64,000 bases of DNA from Oxytricha trifallax (GCA_000711775.1 ARYC01017161.1:62001-126000), one strand, 5' to 3'; positions 23,801 to 38,500 are shown, counted from the first letter of the stretch. Numbers and translations: made by a program. Notes: generated by a model not told the origin, from the sequence alone.

Positions 23801-24996
23801 TTTGCAATAGTATTTATTAATACAAAGTAATATAATTATTAAAAAACTTACATTAAATTAAGAGCAATATAGTAATAATTTATGAAGATATGAATATAGT
23901 TGTCTTAACTAGAGCTTGCCAAGTATCTTACTTAATTTTATAAAATATTTAGTTGGCTTTTAAACTATTACGATTAAAATTATGGATATTTATATATTTC
24001 TAGATAGTAAGTATTTTCAACATAAAAGGGAGTGAAATCATAATCTCTCAGTACATCTAAATGCCCTAGCAAAGATAGCTTATACTTAAGAGTGTTTTTG
24101 TTTTGGAACCCTGATGTTGGATAGTTGGGAATAAGTAAACATGAATTTTGGCATCATAACCTCCTAATTCTATCATTAGATGCTTTTCTCCAAATTCCAC
24201 TACTTCCAGTGCTTCTTATAAATTGTTTCCAAAAATTAGTTAATCACGATATTGGATGTTATTATATAAGCATTTAGAATACTTATCCAGTTTAATGTTA
24301 AAAAAATAAATGTAACAATCTATTTGTTTTTAATATCTCTAGTAGTACCTTGTTATACCTTGAGAGTACCGTCTCTACACATGGTAAGTAAATATAATTC
24401 ATTATTCTTCTCATGAATGTAAGTTCTCAAGTAATTAATGTCTGTGTCATGAGCATTTTGATATATCTTCTTGAATGTCCGATTCTCAGGTAGTCTTCCA
24501 TTCTCACCTTCAAACCCCCAGATATAAAAATACCAATTCTAAAATATACAATCAATCTCAAAATATTTTGCAAAATATTATGGTTAAATAATAATCAAGG
24601 ACTTGTCGCTTGAAGTGGATATAAGAGTATTTGAGTTTATCCATTGCACAAAATTTACTCTGTCACTTTGGCCTTTAAGTGAAAATTATATTCTTGGCAC
24701 TTGTTTTTGCTCTTCCTGGTTTCCTGATTAATATCTTATTTAGTAATTTATGCTAACTATAAAATATCCTGATCAAAAATAAAATATTAAATATAAATGT
24801 ATTTTATTTTTAAATTGTTGATTAATGGATCATAATAAGAATAATATTTGCAGCAGAGTAAGCAACAAGCTTGTTGTCTTAGTTAAAATCCAGAGCCCTT
24901 AGTACTGTGTTAGTATTAGCAAATCATGAGTGGGTCGTAAAGCACTACATTATCAGTAGAGTAAGCATGGGTTGCTATTTTATTGATATTTTCCAT
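20835..24996 (-). CDS. ELP2: Elongator complex protein 2 (WD40), interrupted by introns/IESs
   Basis: WD40 protein on the minus strand, matching Elongator subunit 2, a scaffold of the complex that modifies wobble uridines of tRNA. From ATG 24,996: NVVLYDPLMI; VNFVQWINSNTLISTSSDKS (24.6 kb); FGEKHLMIELGGYDAKIHVY (24.2 kb); GHFGEVTDLDWDQYDTNLIT (22.8 kb); ILSGGDEKVLRLFEA, highly diagnostic of ELP2 (22.5 kb); PPVEDILMIRTLWPEQQ (21.9 kb); then YGHAFEIFAVATSHRVDCSV and CDQYLLSCSRNRSWAIFQRE; and the last blades VATCGRDHTVRLF near 20,850. Pieces run in linear order, so the gene is not scrambled here. AT-rich gaps at about 23.3-24.0, 22.6, 22.4, 22.0 and 21.4 kb are introns or IESs. A one-base shift lies near 24,905. 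The true stop was not found. Confidence 0.9.
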
Positions 24997-25229
24997 ATTT
25001 GATTGTCTCTAAAAGTAATAAATAATGATGATTATGTTGAGAATAATAAAAATTAATATAAATACTTCTACCAATAAAATGTATGAATTAAACACAGATT
25101 AAGCAATTGAATTGTTTAATATTGGGAATTTATATTCAAATAAGATACATTGATTTAAAGCTTAATAATTTTATTCAATAAATTAAAAAGAAACTTTTAA
25201 CATACTATAAAAATATATTAGTATCACCA

Positions 25230-28200
25230 CCATTAATTGCCTTATTTATGCTACGATTCATCATCATTTTATTAGTTCACTTGAATTTCTTATCCATTCT
25301 TGCTTCCTCCCATAAATTGGAACCCACTTGTACCACTGGTGGCATTTAAATTATTTTAATTCTAGGTGACACTGTTTCTCTTGCTTCTCTGTGATTCCAA
25401 AACATTCAAACCCTCTTCTTAAGTGCACTCATCCTCTTTGTCTTCCTCAAAGCAAGGCTCCTCTGCTAAACTAGTCCTCTGTTTATTCTAAATACTATTT
25501 CTCAGAAACATATTTTGGATTAATTAGAATCTAAAACAGGTTCATCTTTCACTGCTCCTGGGGTGGAAGTATTCTTGATGTTCTGGATTATTTAAATCCG
25601 AGTATCTGCATTTTCATCTATTTACTTGATGTCCTTCTCTGTCATGTTTTAAAAATTGAATAGTCCTCCACTCTTTTTCGCTTGACCGTCATAACCATTT
25701 TGCATAGTACTGCTAGTATTTTTAACTGCTGATTTTAAAGTACTTTACTTGATTTGCGAATCAGCTTATTACTATTGTGAATAATTTTAAGCACTTTGCA
25801 ATCTTTTTGATGCGGTCGTTCGATTAGCACTTTTAGTACGCTATTTAGGCTGTTTATGCTAATTTTTTTACTTTTTTTTAGCACTGTTACTCAAGTTTAA
25901 ATCAGTATTTAGTTAGGCCTACTACTATTGATTTAAATTGGCATTATTCTAATATTGTTACTAAATAAGATTGTTAGATTTCAAATTTTAATATTGCTAA
26001 GTGTTAGGTGAAACATAATTGAAGGATTGTGCTTAATGCGTAAACAAGGGATTAATTGGGTTTAACTCAAGCTCAACATTTACCATTTATCCTCCGTGTG
26101 AACAGAAAAAACTATTCTAAGCTACTCCTGTGGACTATGCTAAATTTCTGTTTAGAGGGGGTTTAGAGGATTAAGGTCTTGCTCTATTCGCTGATTTGAT
26201 TTTAGCCTTCATTATCATTGAGTTAGTCTAAATGATGTATTCTTTATAAATTTACTAATACCCTTTCGTTTATGAAGTTAATTTATAAATAAATAATTAA
26301 TTATTATTTAACTATAAAAATATAATAAATTTAGAAGTAGTCAGAGGCAATAAAGGTTAGGGAAATTGACTCCTAATGTTTGTTTTAGAGTTCATAGCTG
26401 AAGGTGTTTTATACATGCTTTCAATCATAGAAATTTACCCATCAAATTGTATTTTAGGTTGCTGAGTTTATTTCTTCTCACTAAGTGAGGGGACTGAATC
26501 GTATACTTTTTGAAACATTTTTGAGTCTTTGATATTTAAGCCGCTATCAAATCCATACATGTTTTGTTGTTGATTTTAAAAACTGCTCTATGTTAAATTA
26601 GTAGGTCTCATTTAATATTGGAATTATTAATGTGGGATAGCTTGGCTAATTGAACCTATACTAGCTGCTACCTATTTAGTGCTATTTTCATTATATAATT
26701 TAAGGTCGAGAGAGTCTGATAAAAATGCCTAGCTATCAAATTAAAATCAGAATTTAATATAGACAAGCAAATGATATAATTACATTTATATATTTTATAA
26801 TAACCACTCTCTTTTTTGTTGAGCATCTTGAAAATACCATCTTTAGCTTTCTCAGTTTTCTATCTGACTTTCATGTGATATTCCTTCTCCCAATCAATCA
26901 CCAGCATATCACCTTGAGAATTATTACCTCCTTTGATTGTGTTTATTTCCTTGTTTTATATATTTTTGCCATCATCTTATTGTATTTTGTCTCCATTCTA
27001 TTTGTAGTATTTGCTGTAGAAGACTTCAGTTTCTATTACTGATCCATCCCTGCTATTACTCTTTGAAAGATCTTTTCAGAAAGACGGTTATTATCTTTTT
27101 ACTTGTGCTCTTTACTCATTTTATCAATCATTTTTTCAGTCAAAGCAGAAGTATTAGTATCACTTTTATTGTGATTTTTCTCTATAATTTTGTATTATTC
27201 TAACTTAGGTTGGACTTCCTAGATTTATTAGAGATTAGAGTGTGAAGTTTTATTGTCAATAGATTTTATATAGCTTGCTACTTCTTTGCCTTGCTCTACT
27301 TTATTATTTAATTAGGTAAAACTGTATTAAAATTCAATAGAAGAGTTTAATTTATATTTTAATAATTAATTATAGCAAACATCATAAAGCCAGTTTATTA
27401 TGGAGATTATTTAATATCTGATTATGAATCTTCATCAATCTAACTTTCACTTTAATCCTAAATGCTTTCCTCGTTTAAATCATTATCTTACACGATTTAT
27501 TTCTCTTATCCCCTAACTTAATTAAAAAATAATTCAAGGGGTTTTATCTTATGAATCATTAATACCACTTTAATCTTTTTCTTGTTATATCATTACATTA
27601 TACTCTTCCAGCTTATTATTTGAAGATTTTATCTGATTATTTACTGATTGTTTCTCGATTTAGTTGTGAGATAAGATTAAGGATTATAATCTTGCACTGC
27701 TTGTGCTATTTGTCATTTTTTACAATATATCCTCATTATTTAGAATCTCAGTTACAACTCTTTCTGATCCGCTTATTTTATCAAAAGTATTCTATAATTA
27801 TTTGAATTGCTCCTTTGCATTACCATCCTCAAAGAGCACTTAGATATCTTTGCTTTACTATGAATTTTGAACTAATTTGGTCTTTTATTAACTTTAATAA
27901 ACCGAGGAAGTTTAGGGTATAGTAAAACTTTACTTTTTTAAGTAAGGCTTCTGAGAAATTTAAGAGAGCTAATCTGATAATAGTGACTCAGATTTCTATG
28001 CAATTTTATTGTTTGAGAACTAAATATCTTTATATAGAGATTTTGGTGGAAGTGACCTTTTTGGCATTTCTTCCTGCTGGAGATTGATAAATTCTAGCAA
28101 GAGCTTTACATAATTGTAACACTGATCACATATTTTAACACTTTCATAGAGAAATAGGGGGTCATTCCGTTTTAATTTATACTTTCAATAGTCATATTTG

Positions 28201-29650
28201 GGTGGATTCTAATATTCAGTCAAAATATTGAATTAAGATGAGTACTTTCAATTAAAGAAATTTAGTTATTCATAATAAAAAATTGAATCTACAAAATTAT
28301 TGTGCTTATTTGACATTTAATTGTGTAAGATAATTTTTTTCTTCTGTAATTTCCTCTATAGTGTTTTGAGATTATATAATAATAAATTATATGCCTTGTA
28401 ACTAAAATTTTTTTGAGCAAATTTTTATCCTGCTTTGTTAATTGTATGAAGACACAAGTGTTAAATAATGTTTATTCAATCCTAAATTTATTAATTTGAT
28501 TGATTGGTGTAGGTATAGCTTATTCTTCTTATTTCACAATCTCATTTATAAACAAACCGTTAATCTTTTAATTGATTTCAAAGTTATGGGGTTGACTAAT
28601 CAATTTCAAAGGAAAACCCTTATTTTCTTTGTGATAATTGTAAATCTTGAGCACTTAATTTATGTTCATATCCAGGCCATCTTTACAGTCTTCTATTACT
28701 GTATCACAAAATGGGCATTCTTGTGCTTTTAATCTATTAGTCTAAATTCTACCATAGTTACTCTATGGTCTACTAACTCGAGAATTAGTATTTTTTTTAG
28801 CTTGGCTAGAACTTGAAGTTGTATTAGTTTACTATAATAAAACTGGTAAAATGCTATCTACTTGACTGTTGTATAAACTGGCTGAGGCTAACTTGAGTCT
28901 AATTTGTACACCATCCTTTGTATGAATCTCAACTTTGTCAGTTTTGATGTGTTAAGCAAAGATCAAAACTAAATTATCAGATTTATCAATTTGAAATAGA
29001 AAATTCCAGAAAGTATTTTTGTGCCACTGTTTTCTTGAATATGTTGTTAGACTTCTCGAATTGCTTGATTTACTTGATCTATTAAATTATTTGAGATTAT
29101 ATTCTCAGATTTAGACAAATGAACTGGCCCTTCAAAAGTAGCAACTCTTTCCTCTAGTGCTATTTTGGTATCATAGAAGTTCTTATTATTGGTTTGTTTT
29201 TCAATTATTGAGATAGTCTGAGAATGACATTTTATCATATAATTCTTAGCAGTTTGGGGACGGTAAATTTTTGAATGCCTGTGGGCTTTTCCTATTCTTG
29301 CAATGTGAAAAATATGAAAGTACTAAAATCCTAAATAGGTATATGTTTCCAAATAGGGAGCATCTTTTTGGTAATTATAAGTAGTTGCTAGAACTTAATC
29401 TTAGGCTTAAAGTCTCTTTGTAAATTACTGATGAATCATTTTCTAGTTTACATTGAATTTATTTTTCTTCAAAATTACTCCTTCTTTGTTTGTAAAGTAC
29501 CAATTTTCAGCTCAACCATGGCGGTAGAAAACTGTCTCAGGAACTTAATAGGAAAATCTTGGTGGAGAAGGTCCAATTTTAGACCAGAAATGATAATAAA
29601 GCCACTCCATTTCACTGTTAATATTATTGTTTATATTTGCTTAATTTAAA
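25230..29650 (-). CDS. Large Asn/Gln/Ser-rich protein with a Cys motif, unknown function
   Basis: An almost continuous minus-strand coding region. The N-terminal block is well structured: NYQKDAPYLETYTYLGFQYF, YRPQTAKNYMIKCHSQTISI, DTKIALEERVATFEGPVHLS, LIFAQHIKTDKVEIHTKDGV. Then CPFCDTVIEDCK and YESVKICDQCYNYVKLLLEF give a possible metal-binding region. Downstream come long Gln/Asn/Ser-rich stretches, WEKEYHMKVRQKTEKAKDGI near 26,850, and an acidic tail (CFEEDKEDECTQEEGL near 25,430). The start is unclear: an in-frame TGA precedes AENWYFTNKEGVILKKNKF near 29,510. Several single-base shifts. I cannot name the family. Confidence 0.6.
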
Positions 29651-29797
29651 ATTTTTTACTGAATTATGAAATATTTAATAATTATATTGATTAATAAATT
29701 TGTATTTTAAATAAGCATTTATTCAACTTTAAATTAAGAATGTTAGATTATTTTATTAACTGTGAATTTAAAAAGTATAGGTATAATTTAATAGCGA

Positions 29798-30530
29798 TCA
29801 TTGCCTCTTCTTTGCTAAGACAATTTTATTGGTGATTGTATTGTTTTAATGAATTTCAACGTTCCCAATATGAGCTAGAGGCCCTTTAAGAGAAGGCAAA
29901 TTTTTCTTCTTGTCAGGTGAGGGAATAAAACTTCCTCCCAACCCATTAGTGCTGCTCTTCAAGAAATTGTTCTTTTCATGGTTTAAGCTTTGCCTCAGTA
30001 GAGTGTTATCTTCTCTGTTTATGGTACCTAGCCCTGATCCTATGAGTGAACCTACGATGCTATTTGAATTTTGAGAATGAATATTTGCAAATTTAGTTTT
30101 CATAGTTCCGCTTCCACTAGTCCCTTATTTTGGTGTAAAATTTGTAGAGAAAAGAGTTGAGTTTAGGTTGCTGGATCGATTTGATAACTAAAAGCTACCA
30201 TACTTTTGAGGTGTATTAGCAGCTTTCAAAATTTTGACTTGATTAAGGGTTAACTAATGATTAAGAAGGATTTACTATGTTTTTAGTCTTCTCCAATTAA
30301 ATGCTACATATATAATTATAAATATGAGTTGTACTTACGTTTGAATGCTTGATTGACCTTGTCTGAACTTTTTGTATATATTTGAGAACTCAGAGCTTTA
30401 CTGTGTGAGCCCTGAATTATTTACATTTTACTTATTTTCAGAGTTGTAAAAGGAGGCAAGTGCTCTTCCTTGAATTTTTAATCTAATTCACGGTTTAATT
30501 TCCATTTTATAAAGATTCTGTGCTTTCCAT
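29798..30530 (-). CDS. Ser/Asn-rich protein with a 35-nt intron, unknown function
   Basis: ATG at 30,530 (MESTESLQNGNQTVNQIKNS), a one-base shift near 30,455, then SSEFSNIYKKFRQGQSSIQT, a clear intron at 30,304-30,338 (GTAAGTACAA..ATATGTAG), and a long second exon with SNSIVGSLIGSGLGTINRED and LGGSFIPSPDKKKNLPSLKG, ending VLAKKRQ at TGA 29,798. Low complexity, no membrane segments, no recognised domain. It is followed by the larger Asn/Gln-rich gene on the same strand. Confidence 0.6.
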
Positions 30531-31577
30531 GATGATTCAATTTTTAATTGAGTCAACGAAATCATATAATTTAAATATAATAAGCAATTTAATTGGTAAT
30601 AAAAGTATCAATTACTATATAAAATAAATATCATCCTTAGTATATATTTTTGTCAGTAACCGTTTTTATAAAAGGGGTTAAGGACAGAATTAAAAACATT
30701 ATCACTCAATAATAGGGTATTAATTAATCTAATTGATTTATAAAAAATTAGGCATTCCTTATCTCAATTAATAATAAAAGATTTTTATAAATATTATTTA
30801 ACGTTTTGAATCAATTTGATTCTTTTAGAACTTTTAAAAATTCTAATTGGAATGATATTAAGACTAATCTTTGGTCGATTAATTATTATATACAATAAAT
30901 ATGTTAATTTTGTAATATTTTCTAGATATAATATCTAAAAGGAACTCTCAATAAATCAAATGATGTTTGAAGTCTGAACTTTTAAGCCCTGGATTTATTT
31001 ATTGATCAAATTAAAAACTAAAAGAAATAGTAATACATTTAATATATCTAATTAATAATTATGTCCGTAGCTACTTCTTAAAAGTAAGTTTTTGACGACT
31101 ATTTTATTGAGAAGTTTAATTAATCACTAATATCTACTATGATAAAGACAATGAAAGATAACATTCTATTAAATTAAATTAGAGATATTAAGAATACTTT
31201 TGTTTGTTGTCTTTAACTATTTTTAATAATTAGTTTAAAACGAAATGAAGTAGTTTTAATGCTTTAAAAAGACTTAAAGTTAATGATAATTATGGAAATA
31301 ATATAATTGTATATATTATTTATAAATAATAAACAAACTTATTCAATAAATAATTTAAGGATCATGGTTCTTACAGATTGCTAAATTGAGCTATTAGTAT
31401 TTCAAGATTTGAATTTTATGTACTTTACTTTACTAACTATTCTTGTTAATTTTGCATGTCAATAATTTGTTATTGCTAAGCGAGGGAACTTTGTATTTGA
31501 GTTTGTTGAAAGGGAATTATTTCTTGTCGATTTTCTACAAAAATATTATTGAAATATAACATCTTATAATTAATCAA
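30531..31577. other. Intergenic AT-rich spacer
   Basis: Between the 3' end of the phosphatase gene and the start of the Ser/Asn-rich gene, both on the minus strand. No conserved frame; no motif recognised. Confidence 0.5.
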
Positions 31578-34500
31578 TCATAGATAGAAAATTGTTCCCA
31601 GTTGAGCCGACAACCCTAATTAAACCTTCTTATTTGATTTTAGGAGAGGCAAAGTATTCTCATGAACAGATTAATGCAGATCGTTTTTGTTATGGTAATC
31701 GAATGCAATAGATTTATCTCTGTGTGGGTATGGTTAAGGATTCTGAGATCTTCCTCTTGAAGATAGTTTATTATCTCGTTTAGAACTAGTTTATTTATCA
31801 AGGATGACTCTTTTATTTCTGTCTCCATTTATTAAGTTATTTAGTTTACTGCTTATCCCAGAATTTTGATTTTGAGTTAAAGATATCGGAATACTTTACT
31901 CTTCTTCAAGAATTTTAATGTTCTTTTAATTCGAATAATCTGTAGTTGTCTTAGTGTAGTAATCTTCCATGTTTTTAAAAGAAACAATAACGAGGGTTAA
32001 ATTATCGAAAGACTTTTCAATGGCTGATTATTGTAGAATTTAATCGACTAATTTTCCACAAACCTAATGAATAGATTAGGTGTTGCTTGATTTTTTGTGA
32101 TATTCAATTGTTTTCCAAGCGCAGTCTTAAAGTTGTAAATTGTTTAGTCTATCAAAAATTCCATCACAGCTAAGAATAATGAAATCATGAAGGTCATCCT
32201 GAATATAAAATTAAGCAATTTCAGGTTGAGCTATGACTACAACTTGTTTACCTCCAAATTTTTCTTGTTTAGCCTCTTTATCTCCAAAAGTTCTTGTGAC
32301 ACTTTATCTTCCAGGTAGTACTCTAAATGGTCCAACAACAAGCTACTAACTTCCAAATAATTGAGGATTGGTAGAATTTTATGGGGACAAAGTTTGATAA
32401 TTTTATTTATGATATATTTTTCTTCCATTCTCCTAAATTCTAGATTTTTCATTGTCTTCATTTTGTCTGTGATCTCTTAAAAGTACAAATGATTTTTATC
32501 CATTTTCAGTACTCATAATTGCTCTGCTATCTCCCACATTTGATACATAGCAATTTAATTCTACTATAATCACAACAATAGCGCAAGATCCTGATTTATC
32601 ATGCTATCCTGGTTAATCAGCCATCTAAATAAATTGCTATTCAGCTGCTAGACGACCATTAGTCAAAGCTTAGGCAGGATTTTAGGGAAAACAATCTTGA
32701 TTTATGATTATCTAATGCAAATATTCTTTTAGAGAATCAGCGCATTCACTGCCTCCATGGCCATCATAAATGGCAAAGAATGAATATTTCGGCCAAGATG
32801 AAAGATTTTTCTTGGAAGCTGGTTTAGTCATATTTAAGATAATCGACACTCTATCTTCATTGTAGTTTCTTTAAATACCTTAAAGCGAGTTATCTGCATA
32901 TGAGACAATGAGATTATGAGATTTCAAAGAAAATTTAGCTTCGTCAATTTTTTAAAAAGGATTTTAGACTATTTAATCATTAGATGAAAATTGGTTCCTA
33001 GCTGGTGGTCTTTATCCTTATTGATTCCTATTTTCACTTTGTTATCTTTATTAAATTTTATGATCAAATGAACCTCCAGTGTTAGACATCAAAGGTTAAT
33101 TTTTACTCTTTGAACTTTGTTCGCTGTTAATATTTGAGTTTTCTAGTCCAGAGCCAGTCTTAAATGGAGTTACAAGATTTTAAGGAGCATTTCCTTTGCC
33201 ACTAGACAACAATCTTTGAGAGTCTTATTTCCCTGCGTTAGCACTGTTATACTTAGCAATATCAAAATGTAATATAAAATGAATTAATCTAATCTAATAT
33301 CTCCACTTAGGATTGAACTTCTCTCTTGGTCTTTTTATTTATCCGCTAGATTTTATTTTTACTGCTAAAAATAAAGAATAAATATTAATGTAGTGAGAAT
33401 TTTAATTATCTAATATTCATGAAAATCTATATCTCTTCAGCTAAGCTATGTTTAGTCTCAGATTTTCTAGATTATGGCTTATCTTAGAATGTATTTACAG
33501 TTTGATAATTTCTTGATTTACTATTGTTATTATTGTTGTTGTTACTTTATGAATCTTTTCTGAAGTGATTGCTTGTAGTAGAATTAGGAGGTAATTTAGC
33601 TATTTCCCTCTACATATACTAAGAATATAAATATAAAAATTATTATATTTTAGAAATATAACCCAACCTCAATATAATTGTATGTGTAATTACATATTGG
33701 TGGACTCTCGATCCTATGTTGCGATAGTTGTTACAATTTTTTTAGCGGTTATTCTTGGGTTTAATACTATCTTTTAATTTATTAATCAGCTGGAGATAGA
33801 AAAGGATCAGTATTTCTAGATTATCTCAAAAATGAATTTGGACTGTTTTAATTGTCAATTTCTCTAAAATAATAAAATTTAGCTTATCTAATTTATCAAA
33901 GTGGTTTAAAAATATTAAATTCTTAGCTCCAATCTGTTAAATCAAAGACAAAATTTGCTAAGAAGTGCCTGCAATACCCTCTTAAGCCAGAACATTTTAA
34001 TTTTGTGACGAATATCCTGTTCTACCATCAACTGATATCCGATTTTAATTATTACCTAGGGCATTGTTTCTCCTACTACCAGTAGTGTTTTTATTTGTTG
34101 ATGTATAACTGACTGTTAATTTATTGATATAAACTATTGGCATCATTTTTATTTCCACTCATTAAAGTCAAGGAATTCGTCGCTCTTTGAGCATAATTAT
34201 GTTAAGATTAGTATTGATGTTGTTGTTGCTAATTGCGAGAGGATAGAGTGCTTTATTAACGAAGAGAGTTTGATGTGTGAGAGGTGTTCAAATCAGTGCG
34301 GTTCTCTTGTATTTAAGCTGTTTATGGAGGGTTATGTCCGTTTTATTTCTGTTAACTTTGATTGTCCCCCTACTTCTGTCATTTAAAAGATATTCTTACG
34401 TAGATTCTTATAAAAATGACGGTGTTTCTTTCAAAATGATATATTAAATAGATTTAATAACAATCTCTGTCCTTGAATGGATTAATTTCTACCAAATACA

Positions 34501-35150
34501 TCACTTTTGGTAATAACTTTTGAATTGTTGCCAAACAAGTTACTACTGTTACTATTGTGATTATTGGCACTTTTTGGAGGCATGATGTTGCTACCAATCA
34601 ATTATTATTACTATTAATTGTCATTATATTATTTACTGCTGCCCTCTCTATGGGTTTGATTCTGTGATGGCTCTCTGTTTGATGAAGAATACTGAACTAA
34701 AAAACATTGAATTATATTTCAAAGCTAGAAATTGATTGATAATAAAACATATCGAAAAAATCCACATAACAAGACAATTTTTATTAGAAGATATTGCTTA
34801 ATTGATGTTTTGCATATACTTAATACTATTTGATTGATTATTTTAAATCTTACCTCGTGATGAATTTTTATTAAACACACCAGTTCTATTATTTCATAAT
34901 ATTTTAAAAAACAAACCCCCCCTATATTTATTGATTGAATAATAAATGTTTAATTATTTGGAGGTCCATTTGTGGTGGACTTCCTAGTATAGGTGAAATT
35001 CTTTTAATCAATGATCGATTGAGGATTTCTTTTATCATCTAATTAATTTTATTAAGGGAATAAGCAGCTGGTCCTTATACGCTTTACTAATCTGCTTTTG
35101 AACTTGACTGTTGCTCCTTAAAATACAACAAAATAATAAAAATAACAGGA
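31578..35150 (-). CDS. PP2C-family (PPM) protein phosphatase with Asn/Gln-rich N terminus
   Basis: Metal-dependent Ser/Thr phosphatase. Catalytic motifs in order on the minus strand: NYNEDRVSIIL (32.85 kb), YSFFAIYDGHGGSECADSLK (metal-binding DGHGG), LNCYVSNVGDSRAIMS, DHRQNEDNEKSRIQENGRKI, SVTRTFGD, then QDDLHDFIILSCDGIFDRL with the late metal-binding Asp, and SFDNLTLVIVSF. The C-terminal tail is basic and Ser-rich, ending at TGA 31,578. The N-terminal 600 or more residues (33.0-35.1 kb) are Asn/Gln/Ser-rich and broken by several AT-rich gaps that may be introns or IESs; the true start was not found. The catalytic core is intact. Confidence 0.88.
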
Positions 35151-35580
35151 ATCGTTAAAAAATTATATAAATAAATTTAGTCTCCTCTTTATGTTTTATT
35201 ATCCATTATCTTGAAGTTTATAATTCTAAATCCTTATATAATTGTATTTTATTTAATGATGTTATTTTATCACTAGATTGACTCGATTTCTATATTTTTA
35301 ACCTATTATATTATATGCTATACTATTTTTAAGTAAAAAATAAGTGATTTTTTGAAAATTTATTGATAAATAAGCAAATCTAGATAATTTTTCACTTAAA
35401 TATTCTTAAAACCCCTTTAAAATCTCATTTTATCAAAATATTTTCACTTTATTTTCAATTTTTATTGTAGTAATAGTGAAACTTTGAAATCACAATAAGT
35501 TTGCTAATACTGCCGATTTACATTTATTTACATTTTAATACCTGAATATCATGCTATTTTCATGTATTTTAAATGAAGTA
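35151..35580. other. AT-rich spacer
   Basis: AT-rich, no conserved frame. Separates the 3' end of the RGG-rich gene from the phosphatase gene. Confidence 0.45.
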
Positions 35581-35584
35581 TTGT

Positions 35585-38500
35585 TATCATTACTTTGCTC
35601 ATCTTCTTTGTTAGTAACCGCCTCTACCTCCTCATTAAAGAATATTAATTATATATTTTCACCTCTTTGATTATTGCCAGTGTTATAGCTATTATAGCCT
35701 TGGTTGTTGAAGCTTCTTTCTTACTGTTGATTATTGTCGTAGTTTCTATTGTTATTATAGCCTTAATCATTGTCATAGCTGTTATTGTTGCTGTAGTTCT
35801 TTTGGTAGGGCTTCTTGTCAAATTGTTAGTAGTTGCTCTCTCTGATGTTATCGATGTCTCTAATATTATTGCGAGGGGGCTAATTATACATTGGCTTGCT
35901 TTTGTAGCTGTCCACATTTTAAGAGTGATGGCTCACATTGTCTGATACTTAGCTTCTTGCCTTATTATCGTAATTTATTAGCTAAATATTGAATTTCATT
36001 TATTTTTAAATAAGGCTTTAGAATTAAATGTTTATCCCTCTTCTTAAGAGTCATGCCACCTCTATTACCTCCTTAGTTGTAGCCTCCTCTACCTCCCTAT
36101 AAATTGAATATTAAAATGAGTCAATATTCTTACTTTATACTCGTAGTCATCTTGAGTTCTATAGCCCTGAGTATGCTGTTAGTTATCTCTGCCTTCTCGA
36201 TATCCACCTCTGCTTGCATACTAGTTATAAGCCTAATTTTAGCCATCTCTGAAGCTACTTTAACCTTGATAGCTATCATTATCAAATTTATTCTGACTTT
36301 ACCTCTACTGATGCTATCCACTACCAGTATTACTAAGATGCTATTCTTTTCTCTAGTTACTGCTTCTCTAGTTATCATAATCATATTAGTCTCTGACTTG
36401 TCGTTAATTCTTGCATTAATCACAGTTCTAACACCTTCTTAGTCATTCTTAGTTGTATCTATGACTCTTCTGTGATCTTCTCCTTCTAAGTTTTAAGAAT
36501 GATTTTTGGAGAACTTTGGCTTGCCTTTAGCAAAGTTTATTTGATAACTCAGCACAATCAAAACCCCAAAACCCCTTAGTGAGGTTTATAAGTGCTTTGA
36601 TTTGTAGGGTATAGTTGGGGTGTTATTGGGGTTAGTAGAGAAAACGCTGGTTTTTTGTGAATTTAATGAATATTTAATGATTATTAGTATACTTAATTCA
36701 AACAAATTTGATCTGCTTATCTTTGTGGTACCTCTTGAATCTAACTCTCTGGAGTGGCTCAAGTATGTCTTCTAAAGATTATCTTGGATAAGCTGGAGCT
36801 CTAACGATTATCATCTCTACAAGCCTTTTAATTTCATTGCAGACATCTTCCTGTTATATATGTTTAGAAGCCAAACTTATTGATTATTTTTCGTGCTTTG
36901 TTCCAAAGTAAGACATACTTTCCATATCGCACTCTAAGATTATGGCAGCAACTGCCCAAACATCCCATTAAACAGAGCCATTAGTCCACTTCTCCCTGAT
37001 GGGAAAGTATCCTGGTGTGCCAAGCACCTTAGCCAAAGTTACTATTTCTAATCTTATTGCTCTATTGAAATCAATGACTACAATTTCTAATGGACAGAGA
37101 TTTAACATAACATTTGAAGGCTTCAAATCTCTATGTACATACCCAAGTTCATGAAGATCTTAAACACCCTTAATCATTTCCGACAGTATCTCATTTAAAT
37201 CATCTGGGTATCTATTATGATAGAGATACTCTCTCAAAGTCATTTCAAACTTTTTCAGTCTTAATGCAACAAAGCCATGCCCAAGAATAACTCCATCAAG
37301 TCTAAGTAAGTTCTTAAACTATTTTTTCTAAGCCTCCCTCATTATTATGTATTCGTTTGCAAATTCATTTTGATACTGCTCGTTTTTAATGAGATAGTTA
37401 AAAGGATATACTTTGTAAGCATACTCATCAACCACTATAAGCTTAGCCTTGTTTGGCAGGTCAAAATGCAAGTAATTTTCAATACAGCTTTCAATATCAA
37501 TTGCATTCAATGCAGGTATATACATAGCTCTCTCTTAAAGACATGCTATAAGAGTACCATTTGCTGGCTGACTCATTGATTCAAAACGCTTCTGCCTCTT
37601 GAGCCTTTCCTGTTGTTGTGTTTATGACTCAACAGAGTTATTTTTTCTTTTAGCAGGTACAAGTTTTTAAGTTTCCTCATCTTTAATCAGGAATTCGCTT
37701 AAATGATGCTTCTGCATATGCCTCTTTACTTTGATGAGTGAGTATAAGACTTCATGCATGTTGTGCACTAATATCTACCATCTATTTTATCATGCTTAAA
37801 GTAGATCTTAGCTCTAACCAGAGTGTACCTCTTTGATGTGCCTCTTCAAGCTAGACTCAGTTGAGAAGAAATTTTAGCAGTCTTCACATTAAAATGTTTT
37901 AATTTTTTCTATTCGTTGCTGTTCTATATCTTCCTCAACTAATTCAACTTATGTTTAAACTCCTATCTCTGCACTCTACTTCTTGTTTTAAACTTAAATT
38001 TTAAAGACCTCAGCTCAAAATCTAGAGCTCTTAGCTCAACCTCCTTCTCAATATAAATTACTTCTGGTTTCTTGGAGGAGCCAAAGTTTATCTATGATTA
38101 TCCACTGCTAAGAGAAACTGCTTTTCGATTTAAGTTAGCCGCCATGTTTAAATTCAAATTTAAATTTCTATTATTAAGCTCTAATAACCTTTCTGGTGAT
38201 AGTCACTCTGTATAAGAGTTGATACGACAACAATTATAGTTGAATTAAAGGTGTTAGAGATCATATTTATACTTAGTTTATAAATATAATTTTTCTAATT
38301 TTATACTTAATAATTTCTATTTTGGTACCAACCAAGCATAAAATCGGGTTGGTACTGGTACCAATTAGGTTTTAACCATTTTGGAACTTTTCCATTAAAA
38401 TCTCATTAGTTTAAAACTAGGTACTAATTAAGTATTGGTACTATTATTGGTACCAATTAAATTTTAACGAATTTAGTACCGGTACTAATCAAATTTAAAC

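Noticed and set aside
26937-27805. Phe/Ile/Leu-rich plus-strand ORFs
   Set aside because: Complement of a Lys/Asn/Gln-rich minus-strand gene; no transporter motif.
35667-36442. Hydrophobic plus-strand ORFs resembling membrane proteins
   Set aside because: Antisense of Asn/Gln/Tyr-rich low-complexity coding sequence; Ile/Val/Leu runs arise from the complement of Asn/Tyr codons.
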